DNA of 64,000 bases from an uncultured Steroidobacter sp. (GTDB lineage Bacteria > Pseudomonadota > Gammaproteobacteria > Steroidobacterales > Steroidobacteraceae), in the NCBI RefSeq assembly GCF_937958065.1, contig NZ_CALFXI010000090.1, forward strand, positions 1 to 64,000, in the 5' to 3' direction. The position numbers and the translations under genes were made by a program. Under the pieces are notes generated by a model. That model saw only the letters and a list, made by a program, of their open reading frames with translations, did not search any database and was not told the origin of the DNA. The stretch's first letter is position 1. Each line of letters starts with the position of its first letter. Shown piece by piece: positions 51,350-59,146 of this stretch.

Positions 51350-51655
51350 ATGGCTAGCTCGAGAATCCGACCATTGACCGCGGTTGCGGCGCTGTTCGCG
51401 CTCGGCTGCTGGCCGCTGTCGGGGCTCGCGGCCGATGTGCAGGCCGGCAAGGCCGTCTCCCAGGCCAAATGCATCCAGTGCCACGAGGCCGACGATTGGG
51501 AAGGCGAGAGCACGGCCTCGCTGGAAAGTCTGATCAGCGACATCGTTGCCGGCAAGGTCAAGCACAAGCAGCCGCTGCAATTGACGCCGGCCGAGGTGGC
51601 GGACATCGCCGCGTACTGGGGCCAGAGCAGCCAGAAAGGGAAGAAGCGGCGCTAG
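51350..51655 (+). CDS. small secreted cytochrome c without an obvious Met ligand
   Basis: The product (101 aa) has a signal peptide (MASSRIRPLTAVAALFALG, cleavage near GLAA-DV) and a single haem site CIQCH in QAGKAVSQAKCIQCHEADDW. The C-terminal helix LTPAEVADIAAYWGQ is typical of class I cytochromes c (c553/c4 type). The usual Met ligand before that helix is absent: the region reads KVKHKQPLQLTP with no Met after the haem motif, and the His falls near the ligand position. It may be bis-His or five-coordinate. Start at 51350; it lies between coaX and the SPOR gene. Confidence 0.82.
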   Translation: MASSRIRPLTAVAALFALGCWPLSGLAADVQAGKAVSQAKCIQCHEADDWEGESTASLESLISDIVAGKVKHKQPLQLTPAEVADIAAYWGQSSQKGKKRR

Positions 51656-51675
51656 TCGCTCGATATAACAACTGC

Positions 51676-52443
51676 ATGCGCGCGTTCTGTCTGCTGCTGA
51701 TCCTGGTCAACGCCCTGTATCTCATCTGGTCCCAGGTGATCGATGTGCAGGTCAGCAGCCTCGATCGCGTGCCGCTGCGCATGGCCGCGCCGCCGCCGCG
51801 CATCGTGTTGGCGAAAGAAGCGCAGAGCGCGCCGACCGAGCCGCAACCCGAAGAAGACGAGGAACAGACCGTCGCCGAGGTGCGCGATGTGATACCGCCG
51901 CAAGTCGCGCCGCTCGAATCGCCGGGCACGGTGCAGCCGGCTCAGCCAGCGCCAGTGGCGCGTGAAGATGCCTTGTCCTGCAGCAGCGTCGGCCCGTTCG
52001 CCGACCTGGGCCAGGCATCGCAGGCGCAAGCGACCTTACGCAGCATGGGCTTTCAGCCGCGCCAGCGCGTGGAGCAGGGCGAGCTGTGGACCGGTTATTG
52101 GGTCAGCGTTCGCGATCTGGCGACCCGCGAGGCCGCCGAGCAGGCGCTCAAAACCATCAACGCCAACGGCATCACCGATGTTTACTTGATGCCGGGCTCG
52201 GATCCGCCGAACGTGCTGTCGCTGGGTGTGTTCTCCGACTATCAGCGCGCACAGCGCCGGGCCGAGGAAGTGCGCGCCATCGGCCTCACGCCGCAGATCA
52301 GCGATCGGAAGCGCGCCGGTTCGGTGTTCTGGGTGGATGTGGATCTGAAAGAGCCGGGCCAGACCATCGACACGAGTGTGTTTCAGGTCGGTCAGAGCCG
52401 CATCCTGCGCCTGGAATTGCGCGGCTGTCCGCAGTCCGGTTAA
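51676..52443 (+). CDS. SPOR domain membrane protein
   Basis: The product (255 aa) has an N-terminal membrane anchor (FCLLLILVNALYLIWSQV), an acidic/proline-rich linker (about 45-95) and two SPOR-like halves (about 98-165, SSVGPFADLGQASQAQATL; and about 176-215, LSLGVFSDYQRAQRRAEEVR). SPOR domains bind denuded peptidoglycan at the division septum. Position after birA and coaX is common in Gammaproteobacteria. The stop overlaps the convergent lipoprotein gene by 4 nt. Confidence 0.88.
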   Translation: MRAFCLLLILVNALYLIWSQVIDVQVSSLDRVPLRMAAPPPRIVLAKEAQSAPTEPQPEEDEEQTVAEVRDVIPPQVAPLESPGTVQPAQPAPVAREDALSCSSVGPFADLGQASQAQATLRSMGFQPRQRVEQGELWTGYWVSVRDLATREAAEQALKTINANGITDVYLMPGSDPPNVLSLGVFSDYQRAQRRAEEVRAIGLTPQISDRKRAGSVFWVDVDLKEPGQTIDTSVFQVGQSRILRLELRGCPQSG

Positions 52444-52826
52444 TAGCCGCGCTGCTCGCAGCACTGCGCGAGCTCCTCGTCGTTGCTGGCGGAGCGGGCG
52501 CAAGCGATGCCGGCGCGATCGGCACGCCAGTCGGCCCATTCGGGATCGCCGCCGCCGAACAGATCTTTCAATTCCTTGCCGGCGCCCGCCAGATACGCTT
52601 CGGTACCGCTGCAATAGCGCGCGATCAATCCGCCTGCCAGACAGTGCTGCCTCTTGTCCGGTAGATCCGCGGGCACCTTTTCCTTCACGACAGCTTGCAT
52701 ACATCCGAAAGAGGACGTCGCAGCACGCGGCGGACGGTTCGGAACGGTTGCGCAAGCGGCGAGACCGAGCAACGCGAGCGCGACGATCATCGTGGGCAAC
52801 TGGGAGTGGAGTCGGCGGATACTCAT
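52440..52826 (-). CDS. small putative lipoprotein with conserved cysteines
   Basis: The product (128 aa) has a lipoprotein signal ending LLGLAACATVP (lipobox LAAC). The mature part contains five further cysteines (FGCMQAVV, KRQHCLAGG, ARYCSGTEAY, GIACARSA and QCCEQRGY region), suggesting disulfides. I do not recognise a family beyond general small lipoproteins of Xanthomonadales/Nevskiales type. ATG at 52826. It converges with the SPOR gene, sharing 4 nt at the stop codons. Confidence 0.72.
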   Translation of the reverse strand: MSIRRLHSQLPTMIVALALLGLAACATVPNRPPRAATSSFGCMQAVVKEKVPADLPDKRQHCLAGGLIARYCSGTEAYLAGAGKELKDLFGGGDPEWADWRADRAGIACARSASNDEELAQCCEQRGY

Positions 52827-52846
52827 CAGGCGAGTATCCGCAATCG

Positions 52847-53077
52847 TCAGCGGCCGAGAAAGGCTGCCAGGGTGCTTTTGAGCAGCGCGCGATCGATGGG
52901 TTTGGATAAATAGCCATCCATGCCCGCCGCTCTGCATTCCTCGTCGGCGCCTTTCATCGCGTGCGCGGTGAGCGCGATGATCGGTATGCGCTTGCCGCCG
53001 TTCTCCGCTTTGAACAGCGAGGGCGGATGCACCGAAGATCCTGCGCGGGCATCTACAACGCGTTCGATGCGGAACAT
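52847..53077 (-). pseudogene. remnant of a response-regulator receiver domain
   Basis: Minus-strand codons to 52847 read RIPIIALTAHAMKGADEE, then AAGMDGYLSKPIDRALLK, a textbook C-terminal half of a receiver domain (strand 4 to helix 5, with the conserved Thr/Ala and the KP pair). The phosphorylation Asp and everything before strand 4 are missing; upstream codons (RAGSSVHPPSLFKAENGG) look unrelated. It is best read as the truncated end of a hybrid histidine kinase. The 20-nt gap to the lipoprotein gene and the AlkB gene upstream leave no room for the rest. Confidence 0.7.
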
Positions 53078-53151
53078 CCATCACCTGGCTCCGACGAGCA
53101 CGCGCAGATCCTGCTGCAGCAGGAAGGCCGCTTACGGTGCCGAGGTCATCC

Positions 53152-53739
53152 TCAGGTTTTGAGCCGAAGCTGGTCGCTGGCGGTGCGAAACGTGATCGAA
53201 TAGCGCAGCTCTTTGGTGGGCGGCACGTGATGCTGCCAGCTCCACCGCGCTTGATCCCGCAGGATGTATGCCGACCGGGGCGCGAGCTCCAGCGCGAACG
53301 CTTGTTTCTTCTTCTCCGGCGACCAAGGGTACGGGCGGAAGCGCAACCGCGCCGTGCCGGCGAGTGAACAGCCGAAGACCGTTTCGTAGTCCGGCACATC
53401 ACGATGCCAGCCCAGTGGCGTGCCGGGTTGATACTCCGCGATCAGGGCTTGCACGAAATCTTCCGGGCGCACACCGACCCACTCGGCGGCGCGCGTGCGT
53501 AACGGGGTCAGGAACTCGGGAATGGCTGGCGCCGGCCTGGAGCGCAGATGAGTGAAGTCATAAGAGAAGCCGAAGTTCGCCGTTCGCCGGCGCGCGGTGT
53601 ATTGCCGGTACTGCGATTCCTGCAACGACAGCCCTCGAATCGCGGACAGCAGCTGCTGCTCCTCTGCGGGAGTGATGAAGTCTTCCCGGTAGACCAGTCC
53701 TGGCGGCAATGCGGGTGGAAAGATCTCGGCTTGCTTCAT
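53152..53739 (-). CDS. AlkB-like 2-oxoglutarate/Fe(II) dioxygenase
   Basis: The product (195 aa) is an AlkB-family oxygenase likely acting on alkylated nucleic acid. The double-stranded beta-helix carries the iron ligands in LGWHRDVPDYETVFG (HxD) and SWQHHVPPTKELRYSITFR (distal His and the 2-oxoglutarate-binding Arg). The segment SYDFTHLRSRPAPAIPEFL precedes it. The ATG at 53739 (MKQAEIFPP) was chosen; an upstream ATG at 53805 would add 22 poorly conserved residues. DNA repair is the likely role, although no damage-control site was recognised. Confidence 0.86.
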   Translation of the reverse strand: MKQAEIFPPALPPGLVYREDFITPAEEQQLLSAIRGLSLQESQYRQYTARRRTANFGFSYDFTHLRSRPAPAIPEFLTPLRTRAAEWVGVRPEDFVQALIAEYQPGTPLGWHRDVPDYETVFGCSLAGTARLRFRPYPWSPEKKKQAFALELAPRSAYILRDQARWSWQHHVPPTKELRYSITFRTASDQLRLKT

Positions 53740-53844
53740 TCCCGCTGACTGGGGGCTGCGAGAGGAAAATAAACCACGGCAGCCGTTGGAACACTGCGAT
53801 GCCAATGGCGTTGCGCTAGTGGTAGCAAACGTATCGGAGCATCC

Positions 53845-54030
53845 ATGTGTCCATCACGTAGCACGTCCGTCGGCGGCAATCCCGGTAAAGCCGGCCCCAA
53901 AGGCGCCTTGGGCCTGCCGGCCGCGCGTAACAAGAAGCGCGGCCGTAACGAGGACAAGAATGAACAGCGCAACTTCGTGCAGCTTAGCAAGGCCGAGCGC
54001 AAGAGAAGCCATCGCGAAGGCACCAACTAG
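53845..54030 (+). CDS. small basic hypothetical protein (61 aa)
   Basis: The ATG at 53845 is preceded by GGAG (53836-53839) at 5 nt. The product is very rich in Lys, Arg, Asn and Gly (NKKRGRNEDKNEQRN, then KAERKRSHREGTN), looks disordered and could bind nucleic acid. It lies alone between the AlkB-like gene (divergent) and the converging ferritin-like gene. No family recognised. The ribosome site and composition support it, but a chance ORF cannot be excluded. Confidence 0.5.
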   Translation: MCPSRSTSVGGNPGKAGPKGALGLPAARNKKRGRNEDKNEQRNFVQLSKAERKRSHREGTN

Positions 54031-54053
54031 CGATCGCGACGGCTCCGCATCTA

Positions 54054-54812
54054 TTACATCAGCTCGCTGACTTCCTTGCTCAGCATGGTGTACCAGTTCC
54101 TGACCTTGGTCAGGTGTTCGCGCTCTTCGCTCAGGGCGCCATGGAAGCGGCGAGCCATGTCCTCGTGGCCCATTTCCTGCGCCATGGCGATCAGGCCTTC
54201 CCAGCCTTCGTTGTCGATGAGCTCGGCGGCCAGCGCCGCGTGCAAGGTCTGAGCGAGGGTGGTGCGAGGATCGCTTGCGGCTTGCAACAAGCCCATCGAT
54301 TCGACGCCGACCAGATCGGCGCACGGCGTTTGCGCCGTGGGGTCGGCACCCAACGTCTCCAGACACTCTTTGATCATCAGCGCATGGCGCGCCTCCGAAT
54401 CGCGGATCTCCTGCAGTTCCTCGGCGCTGACCTTATCGGCGTCCGCGGTTTCCGCGATGGCTTTGGCGCAGACAGCATCGTACAGGCGCGCCCCGCCGCG
54501 CTCGAAAGCGAGACGTTCGGCGAGCTTGTCGATGAACACCTGAGGGCGCCGTCCAGTGAGCATTTTCGCGCCGCTCTTCGCCATGCCTTTCAAGGTGGCG
54601 GGGGCGGGGATGGAGCCCAGTGGATCGGCCGCGGCGATGTACTCCAGGCGCGTAATGGATAGGGCCTGCCCGTCGGGCGGGGCGCCCTGCTCGGTGGAGG
54701 AGCCGTCGTCGAGCAATTCCGTGTTCTCCAGCATCTCCTTCGCATGCTGGGGCGACATTTGCAGACCGGTGCGATTGATTCCCAAGCGGGTTGCGTCAGT
54801 GGACTGTGGCAT
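54054..54812 (-). CDS. ferritin-like domain protein
   Basis: The product (252 aa) has a four-helix ferritin-like fold with repeated metal-type motifs: LAFERGGARLYD, IRDSEARHALMIKECLE, ELIDNEGWEGLIAMAQ and LSEEREHLTKVRNWY (Glu and ExxH pairs). The N-terminal ~60 residues are less ordered (MPQSTDATRLGINRTGLQ). The start at 54812 was chosen because upstream in-frame codons run into the intergenic space near the next gene. It lies 52 nt downstream of another ferritin-like gene on the same strand. The function is unknown; iron or oxidative-stress handling is possible. Confidence 0.8.
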   Translation of the reverse strand: MPQSTDATRLGINRTGLQMSPQHAKEMLENTELLDDGSSTEQGAPPDGQALSITRLEYIAAADPLGSIPAPATLKGMAKSGAKMLTGRRPQVFIDKLAERLAFERGGARLYDAVCAKAIAETADADKVSAEELQEIRDSEARHALMIKECLETLGADPTAQTPCADLVGVESMGLLQAASDPRTTLAQTLHAALAAELIDNEGWEGLIAMAQEMGHEDMARRFHGALSEEREHLTKVRNWYTMLSKEVSELM

Positions 54813-54864
54813 GAGGGTCTCCGCGTTCTTGGCTGACTGAGGGCTAGAAGGGTGGCGACGAGCG

Positions 54865-56040
54865 TCACGCCGCGCGAACGTTGACTCGGGACAGCACTTC
54901 CGTGCCGGGCCGCCATACATAGCCGGCAGCGACTCGCTCCGAGGGCGAGCCTTCCGAGTTCATGTGATTGCGATAATCGATCGAGTCCTGGGGCTCTTGC
55001 TCGAGGCCGACGAAATCCGCACCGCTGGCTCGCAGATCCACCTCTTGCGCGAGCGTCGCGCGTACGAACTCGCGCTGACTTTCGAACTTGACGGGCTCCG
55101 GCAACGGCGAGCCGACGATCTCCTTCGGATCGCGCTGCTCGTGTTTCCTGAACAGCTCCGCCACCACGTGGAAATGTCCCAGCTCGTAATTCAGCATCCG
55201 TTCCCAGATGGCTTTGATGCGTGGGTTCGGTTCCTGTTGCACGCAGCTGTAGTAGGTGTACGCCTCCATCGCCTCGTGCAGCAGCCAGTTCTCGAGCAGG
55301 GACTGCGATGGATCGAGCAGCGACTCGTACTGGGTGACGTGCTGTTCCTCGATCGATGCGATCTCGGCGTACAGCTGCCGCGCCACCGGGTCGGCGAACA
55401 GCGGCCCGATGTTCATGTAGTAGTCGTGGGTCTGGTTCTCGGAGGCGGTGAGGATCATCGCGTTCAACTTGGTCAGCGGCGCGGCGGTGTTGCGATCGAA
55501 CGGCCGGCGCAGATCGTTCTCCGGCGAGCGGTGTTCGATCACCGTCGGGCGGCCCGGCAGCACATCGGTATAGCTCTGCAGGATGTTGTTCGAATCCTTG
55601 CCTTCGAGCCGATCGAGCAGCGCCGAGTAGCGGTACATGTGATCGAAATCCTCCAGCAGGCCGTAGCGATACACCTGCGCCAGATACGGGTCGGGCTCGT
55701 TCTGCGCCAGCGCCGCGGTCACCTCGATGGCCACCTGCTCATAACCGATGGTGGTTTCCAGCGGCGAGTGGTCGGCGCCGAGCAGCCAGTTGACCATGGT
55801 CGCTTGATGCTGTTCGACCCGGCGCACTTCGGCGAGTGGCCTGCGCAACTCCATGTTGAAGCGCGCGGCTGCGTGCTGGAAGCGCAGCGCCTCGACCTCC
55901 ATGCCGTTCATCAGGATGACCCGCACGCGCGTGAACGCGTCGTCATCCAGCTTGCTGATGGGTTTGCCTGCGAGCTCGCGCCAGGTGAATCGTTGCTGGT
56001 TCAGCGGCGTGCCGCGATCCTCGAACAAAGACAGCGTCAT
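54865..56040 (-). CDS. ferritin-like superfamily protein (large)
   Basis: The product (391 aa) appears to contain paired ferritin-like helical bundles. Diiron-type motifs include MEVEALRFQHAAARFNME, IGYEQVAIEVTAAL, EIASIEEQHVTQYESLL and LNYELGHFHVVAELFRKHEQ (ExxH). The product is soluble, acidic and without a signal peptide. ATG at 56040 is the conserved-looking start MTLSLFEDRGTPLNQQ. It precedes the smaller ferritin-like gene by 52 nt and probably forms an operon with it. I cannot assign a reaction. Confidence 0.78.
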   Translation of the reverse strand: MTLSLFEDRGTPLNQQRFTWRELAGKPISKLDDDAFTRVRVILMNGMEVEALRFQHAAARFNMELRRPLAEVRRVEQHQATMVNWLLGADHSPLETTIGYEQVAIEVTAALAQNEPDPYLAQVYRYGLLEDFDHMYRYSALLDRLEGKDSNNILQSYTDVLPGRPTVIEHRSPENDLRRPFDRNTAAPLTKLNAMILTASENQTHDYYMNIGPLFADPVARQLYAEIASIEEQHVTQYESLLDPSQSLLENWLLHEAMEAYTYYSCVQQEPNPRIKAIWERMLNYELGHFHVVAELFRKHEQRDPKEIVGSPLPEPVKFESQREFVRATLAQEVDLRASGADFVGLEQEPQDSIDYRNHMNSEGSPSERVAAGYVWRPGTEVLSRVNVRAA

Positions 56041-56112
56041 GATGCTTCCTCCGGATAAGTGAACACGCAATGGTGCGCGGATGAAATGGTTCCGAGAAAT
56101 ATTCCCTCGGCC

Positions 56113-56979
56113 TCACGCGCTCACGGGGCGTCCCGGCAGCGTGCTGCTGGCACGCTGCGCGGTGCCCTCGAATTCCATCACGTCGTGTGAGCTGATGATG
56201 CGCACGGCTTTGGCGTGCTCACGTTTCAACTCTCGCAGTCGGTACTGATTGCGAAAACGTGCCGCGCGGTCCTGTTCCATCATCCATTGATAGAAGTGCA
56301 GGCCGGGCGTGCAGCGCGGCCGATCGATATCCATTTCGGCATGATAGAAATAGGCATCGCCGGCCTGCAGGAGCCAGCTGCCCGCGGTTCTTTCCACTGC
56401 AACCCCCGCGTGCCCCAGCGTGTGCCCGACGAGGGGCACCAGCAGGATCTCCGGCGGGACGCCCTGCAGCTCGCGAACGCATTCGAAGCCATACCAGCGC
56501 TCGCCGCTCAGCGCCGGGTAGATCACCCACTGGTCGCGCGTCGACCACTGCTGCGGTCGATAGCGCATTCGATCCAGCAGCGTGCGTTGGGCTTCCGCGA
56601 CTTCGCGTTCCTTGCTCAGCATGTGCACGCGAGCCTGCGGAAAATCATCCAGTCCGCCGGCGTGATCGAAATCCAGGTGGGTGAGCACGATGTTCCGAAC
56701 GTCACGCGGATCGTAGCCCAGCGCGGCAATCTGCCGGACGGCAGTGAACTCCTCACGAAACTCCGGCGACAGCAAGGTCAGGAAAAAGCGGCTGAGCCGT
56801 GAGCGCGGATCGGCCACATCCCGCAGTCCGAACCCGGTGTCGATGAGCGTCAGCGTGTCGTTGGTTTCCACCAGGAGACAATGGCAGGTCAGTCGGCCGC
56901 GCAGTCTCATGGTATGTCCGTCCATGAGCGCACCCCCGAGAGGACAGCTGGAGATGCAGTTCAGATGATGAATGCGCAT
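56113..56979 (-). CDS. MBL-fold metallohydrolase (AHL lactonase-like)
   Basis: The product (288 aa) has the metallo-beta-lactamase signature NIVLTHLDFDHAGGLDDFP (HxxxDH), an N-terminal strand pair CHCLLVETNDTLTLIDTGFG, the GHTLGHAG-type third motif (PLVGHTLGHAGVAVER), LLQAGDAYFYHAEM and a C-terminal IISSHDVMEFE His. The lineage resembles quorum-quenching lactonases of the AiiA/AttM type, but substrate specificity within this fold is broad. The ATG at 56979 begins MRIHHLNCISSCPLGG, a typical start. Transcribed away from the permease gene. Confidence 0.88.
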   Translation of the reverse strand: MRIHHLNCISSCPLGGALMDGHTMRLRGRLTCHCLLVETNDTLTLIDTGFGLRDVADPRSRLSRFFLTLLSPEFREEFTAVRQIAALGYDPRDVRNIVLTHLDFDHAGGLDDFPQARVHMLSKEREVAEAQRTLLDRMRYRPQQWSTRDQWVIYPALSGERWYGFECVRELQGVPPEILLVPLVGHTLGHAGVAVERTAGSWLLQAGDAYFYHAEMDIDRPRCTPGLHFYQWMMEQDRAARFRNQYRLRELKREHAKAVRIISSHDVMEFEGTAQRASSTLPGRPVSA

Positions 56980-57117
56980 GGCGTTTGCTTCGAGAGCGTG
57001 CCCGCAAGCGCAATGCCGAGGCGCGAACAAGCGTTCCGCTGATTCCGAAATGTGATGGTCCGCGCGCGGCCGGAACTCTCACCCGGAACTCTCACTTTGC
57101 GCTCAGCTTTACTGGAT

Positions 57118-58749
57118 GTGTCGTTACGTAGCCTGATCCTCGGCCGTCGATTGGCGAATCGCGAGTGGCGCGAACGGAAGATCGGCGCGTTCGAGGGCGT
57201 GCCGTCGATGGGACTCGACGGGCTCGGCTCATCGTCCTACGGACCGGAAGCCGCGCTCTCGGTGTTGATTCCGCTCGGCGCGGCCAGCCTGAGTTACATC
57301 GGCTGGGTGATGGCGCCGATCGTCGGTCTGCTGGCGATTCTGTTCGCATCGTACTGGCAGACCATTCGCGCCTATCCTCACAACGGCGGCGCCTACATCG
57401 TTTCCAAAGCCAATCTCGGCGCGAATGCCAGCCTGCTCGCGGCAGCGGCGCTGATGGTCGACTACGTCCTCAATGTCGCGGTCGGCATTTCAGCCGGCGT
57501 CGGCGCGCTCGTGTCGGCAGTTCCAGTGCTGCACGACTACATGCTGCCGCTGTGTTTGCTGATTCTCGCGTTCATCACGGTCATGAATCTGCGAGGCACC
57601 ATCGATGCCGGGCGGGTGTTCGCGGTGCCGACCTACACGTTCGTGATCAGCTTCGGCATCATCATTGGAGTCGGTGTCTGGAAAACATTGGTCAGCGGCG
57701 GCGCTCCCGCGCCCGTGGTCTCCCCACCGCCGTTGTCGAAAACGGCGGAGGCAGTCAGCTTGTGGCTGTTGCTTCGCGCGTTTGCCGCGGGCTGCACAGC
57801 CATGACGGGTGTGGAGGCCGTGAGCAACGGCATGACGGCCTTTCGCAATCCGACGGTAAAATACGGTCATCGGACGCTGACAGCTATCGTCGGCATCCTC
57901 GGTCTGCTGTTGGTCGGCATCGCGTACCTGGCTGCCACCTATCACATCGGCGCGATGGATCAGGCGCAGACGGGTTATCGCAGCGTGCTTTCCCAACTCG
58001 CGAGCGCGGTCGTGGGGAACGGTCCGCTCTATTACGTCGCAATCGGCTCGTTGCTCTGTGTGCTCGCGCTCTCGGCGAACACCAGCTTCGTCGACTTCCC
58101 ACGGTTGTGTCATGTCGTTGCTCAGGATGGGTTCCTGCCGCGGCCGTTCGCCGTCGCGGGACAGCGATTGGTGTTCTCCGTCGGCATTCTGTATCTGGCC
58201 GTGACCGCCGGCGGACTGCTGATCGTGTTTGATGGAATTACCGATCATTTGATCCCGCTGTTCGCCGTCGGCGCATTCCTCACGTTCACCCTGTCTCAGA
58301 GCGGCATGGTGATTCACTGGCTGCGTTTGTTGCGTAAACGCGGCGACGGGCGGGCGAAGCACAGCGAGCGCATGCACCTGGCGGTCAATGCAGTCGGCGC
58401 GGTTACTACCGGGGGTGCGCTCGTCATCATCGTGGCGGCGAAGTTTCTCGAAGGCGCGTGGATCACGGTGCTGATCATTCCGGCGGTCATCGTGCTGCTC
58501 AAATCGATCCGCCGTTATTACGACGAGCTCGCCGCCCGCGCTCATCAGCCATCGCCCTTGCACGTTGCCAACGTTGCGCCGCCAGTCGTGCTGGTCGCGA
58601 TCGAGGATTGGAATTCACCGGCGGAAAAAGCCGTCGCGCTGGCCCTGAGCCTGTCTCCACAGGTGCTGGGGATTCATCTGGCGCACCTGGAAGGTCCGGA
58701 GCCGGAACAACATCACAACCATCTGCGTGAGCAGTGGCAGGAAATGTAG
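57118..58749 (+). CDS. APC-superfamily permease, truncated by a frameshift
   Basis: The product (543 aa here) is a twelve-helix amino acid/polyamine/cation-type transporter: GLGSSSYGPEAALSVLIPLG (helix 1 unwound region), AYPHNGGAYIVSKANLG, MVDYVLNVAVGISAGVGAL, ALSANTSFVDFPRLCHVVAQDGFLP. A C-terminal cytoplasmic USP-like part starts at PPVVLVAIEDWNSPAEKAVAL, but the frame ends at TAG (58747-58749) after REQWQEM. The continuation is found in the next frame from about 58746. Start codons are unclear: GTG at 57118 (MSLRSLILGRRLANRE) fits the family N-terminus; GTG/ATG at 57052-57055 are further upstream. Confidence 0.85.
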   Translation: MSLRSLILGRRLANREWRERKIGAFEGVPSMGLDGLGSSSYGPEAALSVLIPLGAASLSYIGWVMAPIVGLLAILFASYWQTIRAYPHNGGAYIVSKANLGANASLLAAAALMVDYVLNVAVGISAGVGALVSAVPVLHDYMLPLCLLILAFITVMNLRGTIDAGRVFAVPTYTFVISFGIIIGVGVWKTLVSGGAPAPVVSPPPLSKTAEAVSLWLLLRAFAAGCTAMTGVEAVSNGMTAFRNPTVKYGHRTLTAIVGILGLLLVGIAYLAATYHIGAMDQAQTGYRSVLSQLASAVVGNGPLYYVAIGSLLCVLALSANTSFVDFPRLCHVVAQDGFLPRPFAVAGQRLVFSVGILYLAVTAGGLLIVFDGITDHLIPLFAVGAFLTFTLSQSGMVIHWLRLLRKRGDGRAKHSERMHLAVNAVGAVTTGGALVIIVAAKFLEGAWITVLIIPAVIVLLKSIRRYYDELAARAHQPSPLHVANVAPPVVLVAIEDWNSPAEKAVALALSLSPQVLGIHLAHLEGPEPEQHHNHLREQWQEM

Positions 58750-59093
58750 CCGAACCTTGCCAGGCCGTAGGGCGTGAGCCACCGGCGTTGCGAATTTTGC
58801 AGGCGCAATATCGAACGCTGCACGTGCCCATTCTGAAACTGTCACGCGAGTTGCAAACGACGCATCCCGGGCGCGCCATCGCGGTGTTGATTCCCGAGTT
58901 GATAAAACAGCGCTGGTATCAGCGTTTGTTACACACGCAACGAGCCAGGCATCTGCGCGATCAGTTGCTGGAACACGGCGGCTCGCTGCTCACCGTCATA
59001 GATATGCCCTGGTATCTGGACGAGGCGCAGGCGCGGGAACCACGCCAGAGTTGCGCATCTTATGTGAATGCAGAGCGAGGTAATACGGGGTAG
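58750..59093 (+). pseudogene. frameshifted C-terminal part of the APC permease
   Basis: In the +1-shifted frame the codons from about 58746 read VAEPCQAVGREPPALRILQA, then VPILKLSRELQTTHPGRAIAVLIPEL, HTQRARHLRDQLLEHGG and TVIDMPWYLDEAQ. This is the expected tail of APC permeases of this type (cytoplasmic nucleotide-binding-like domain). One extra base in the GAAATGTAGCC stretch would join the two frames. It is either a real disruption, a sequencing error or, less likely, programmed frameshifting. No separate gene is expected here. Confidence 0.75.
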
Positions 59094-59146
59094 CTTGATT
59101 GTGCATTCGCGCCAGCGAACTTCGTCCCCACCGATCTGGAGCCGTC

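Noticed and set aside
57052..57117. N-terminal extension of the APC permease
   Set aside because: GTG/ATG codons at 57052-57055 are in frame, but there is no ribosome site and the residues do not resemble the family; 57118 was preferred with low certainty.
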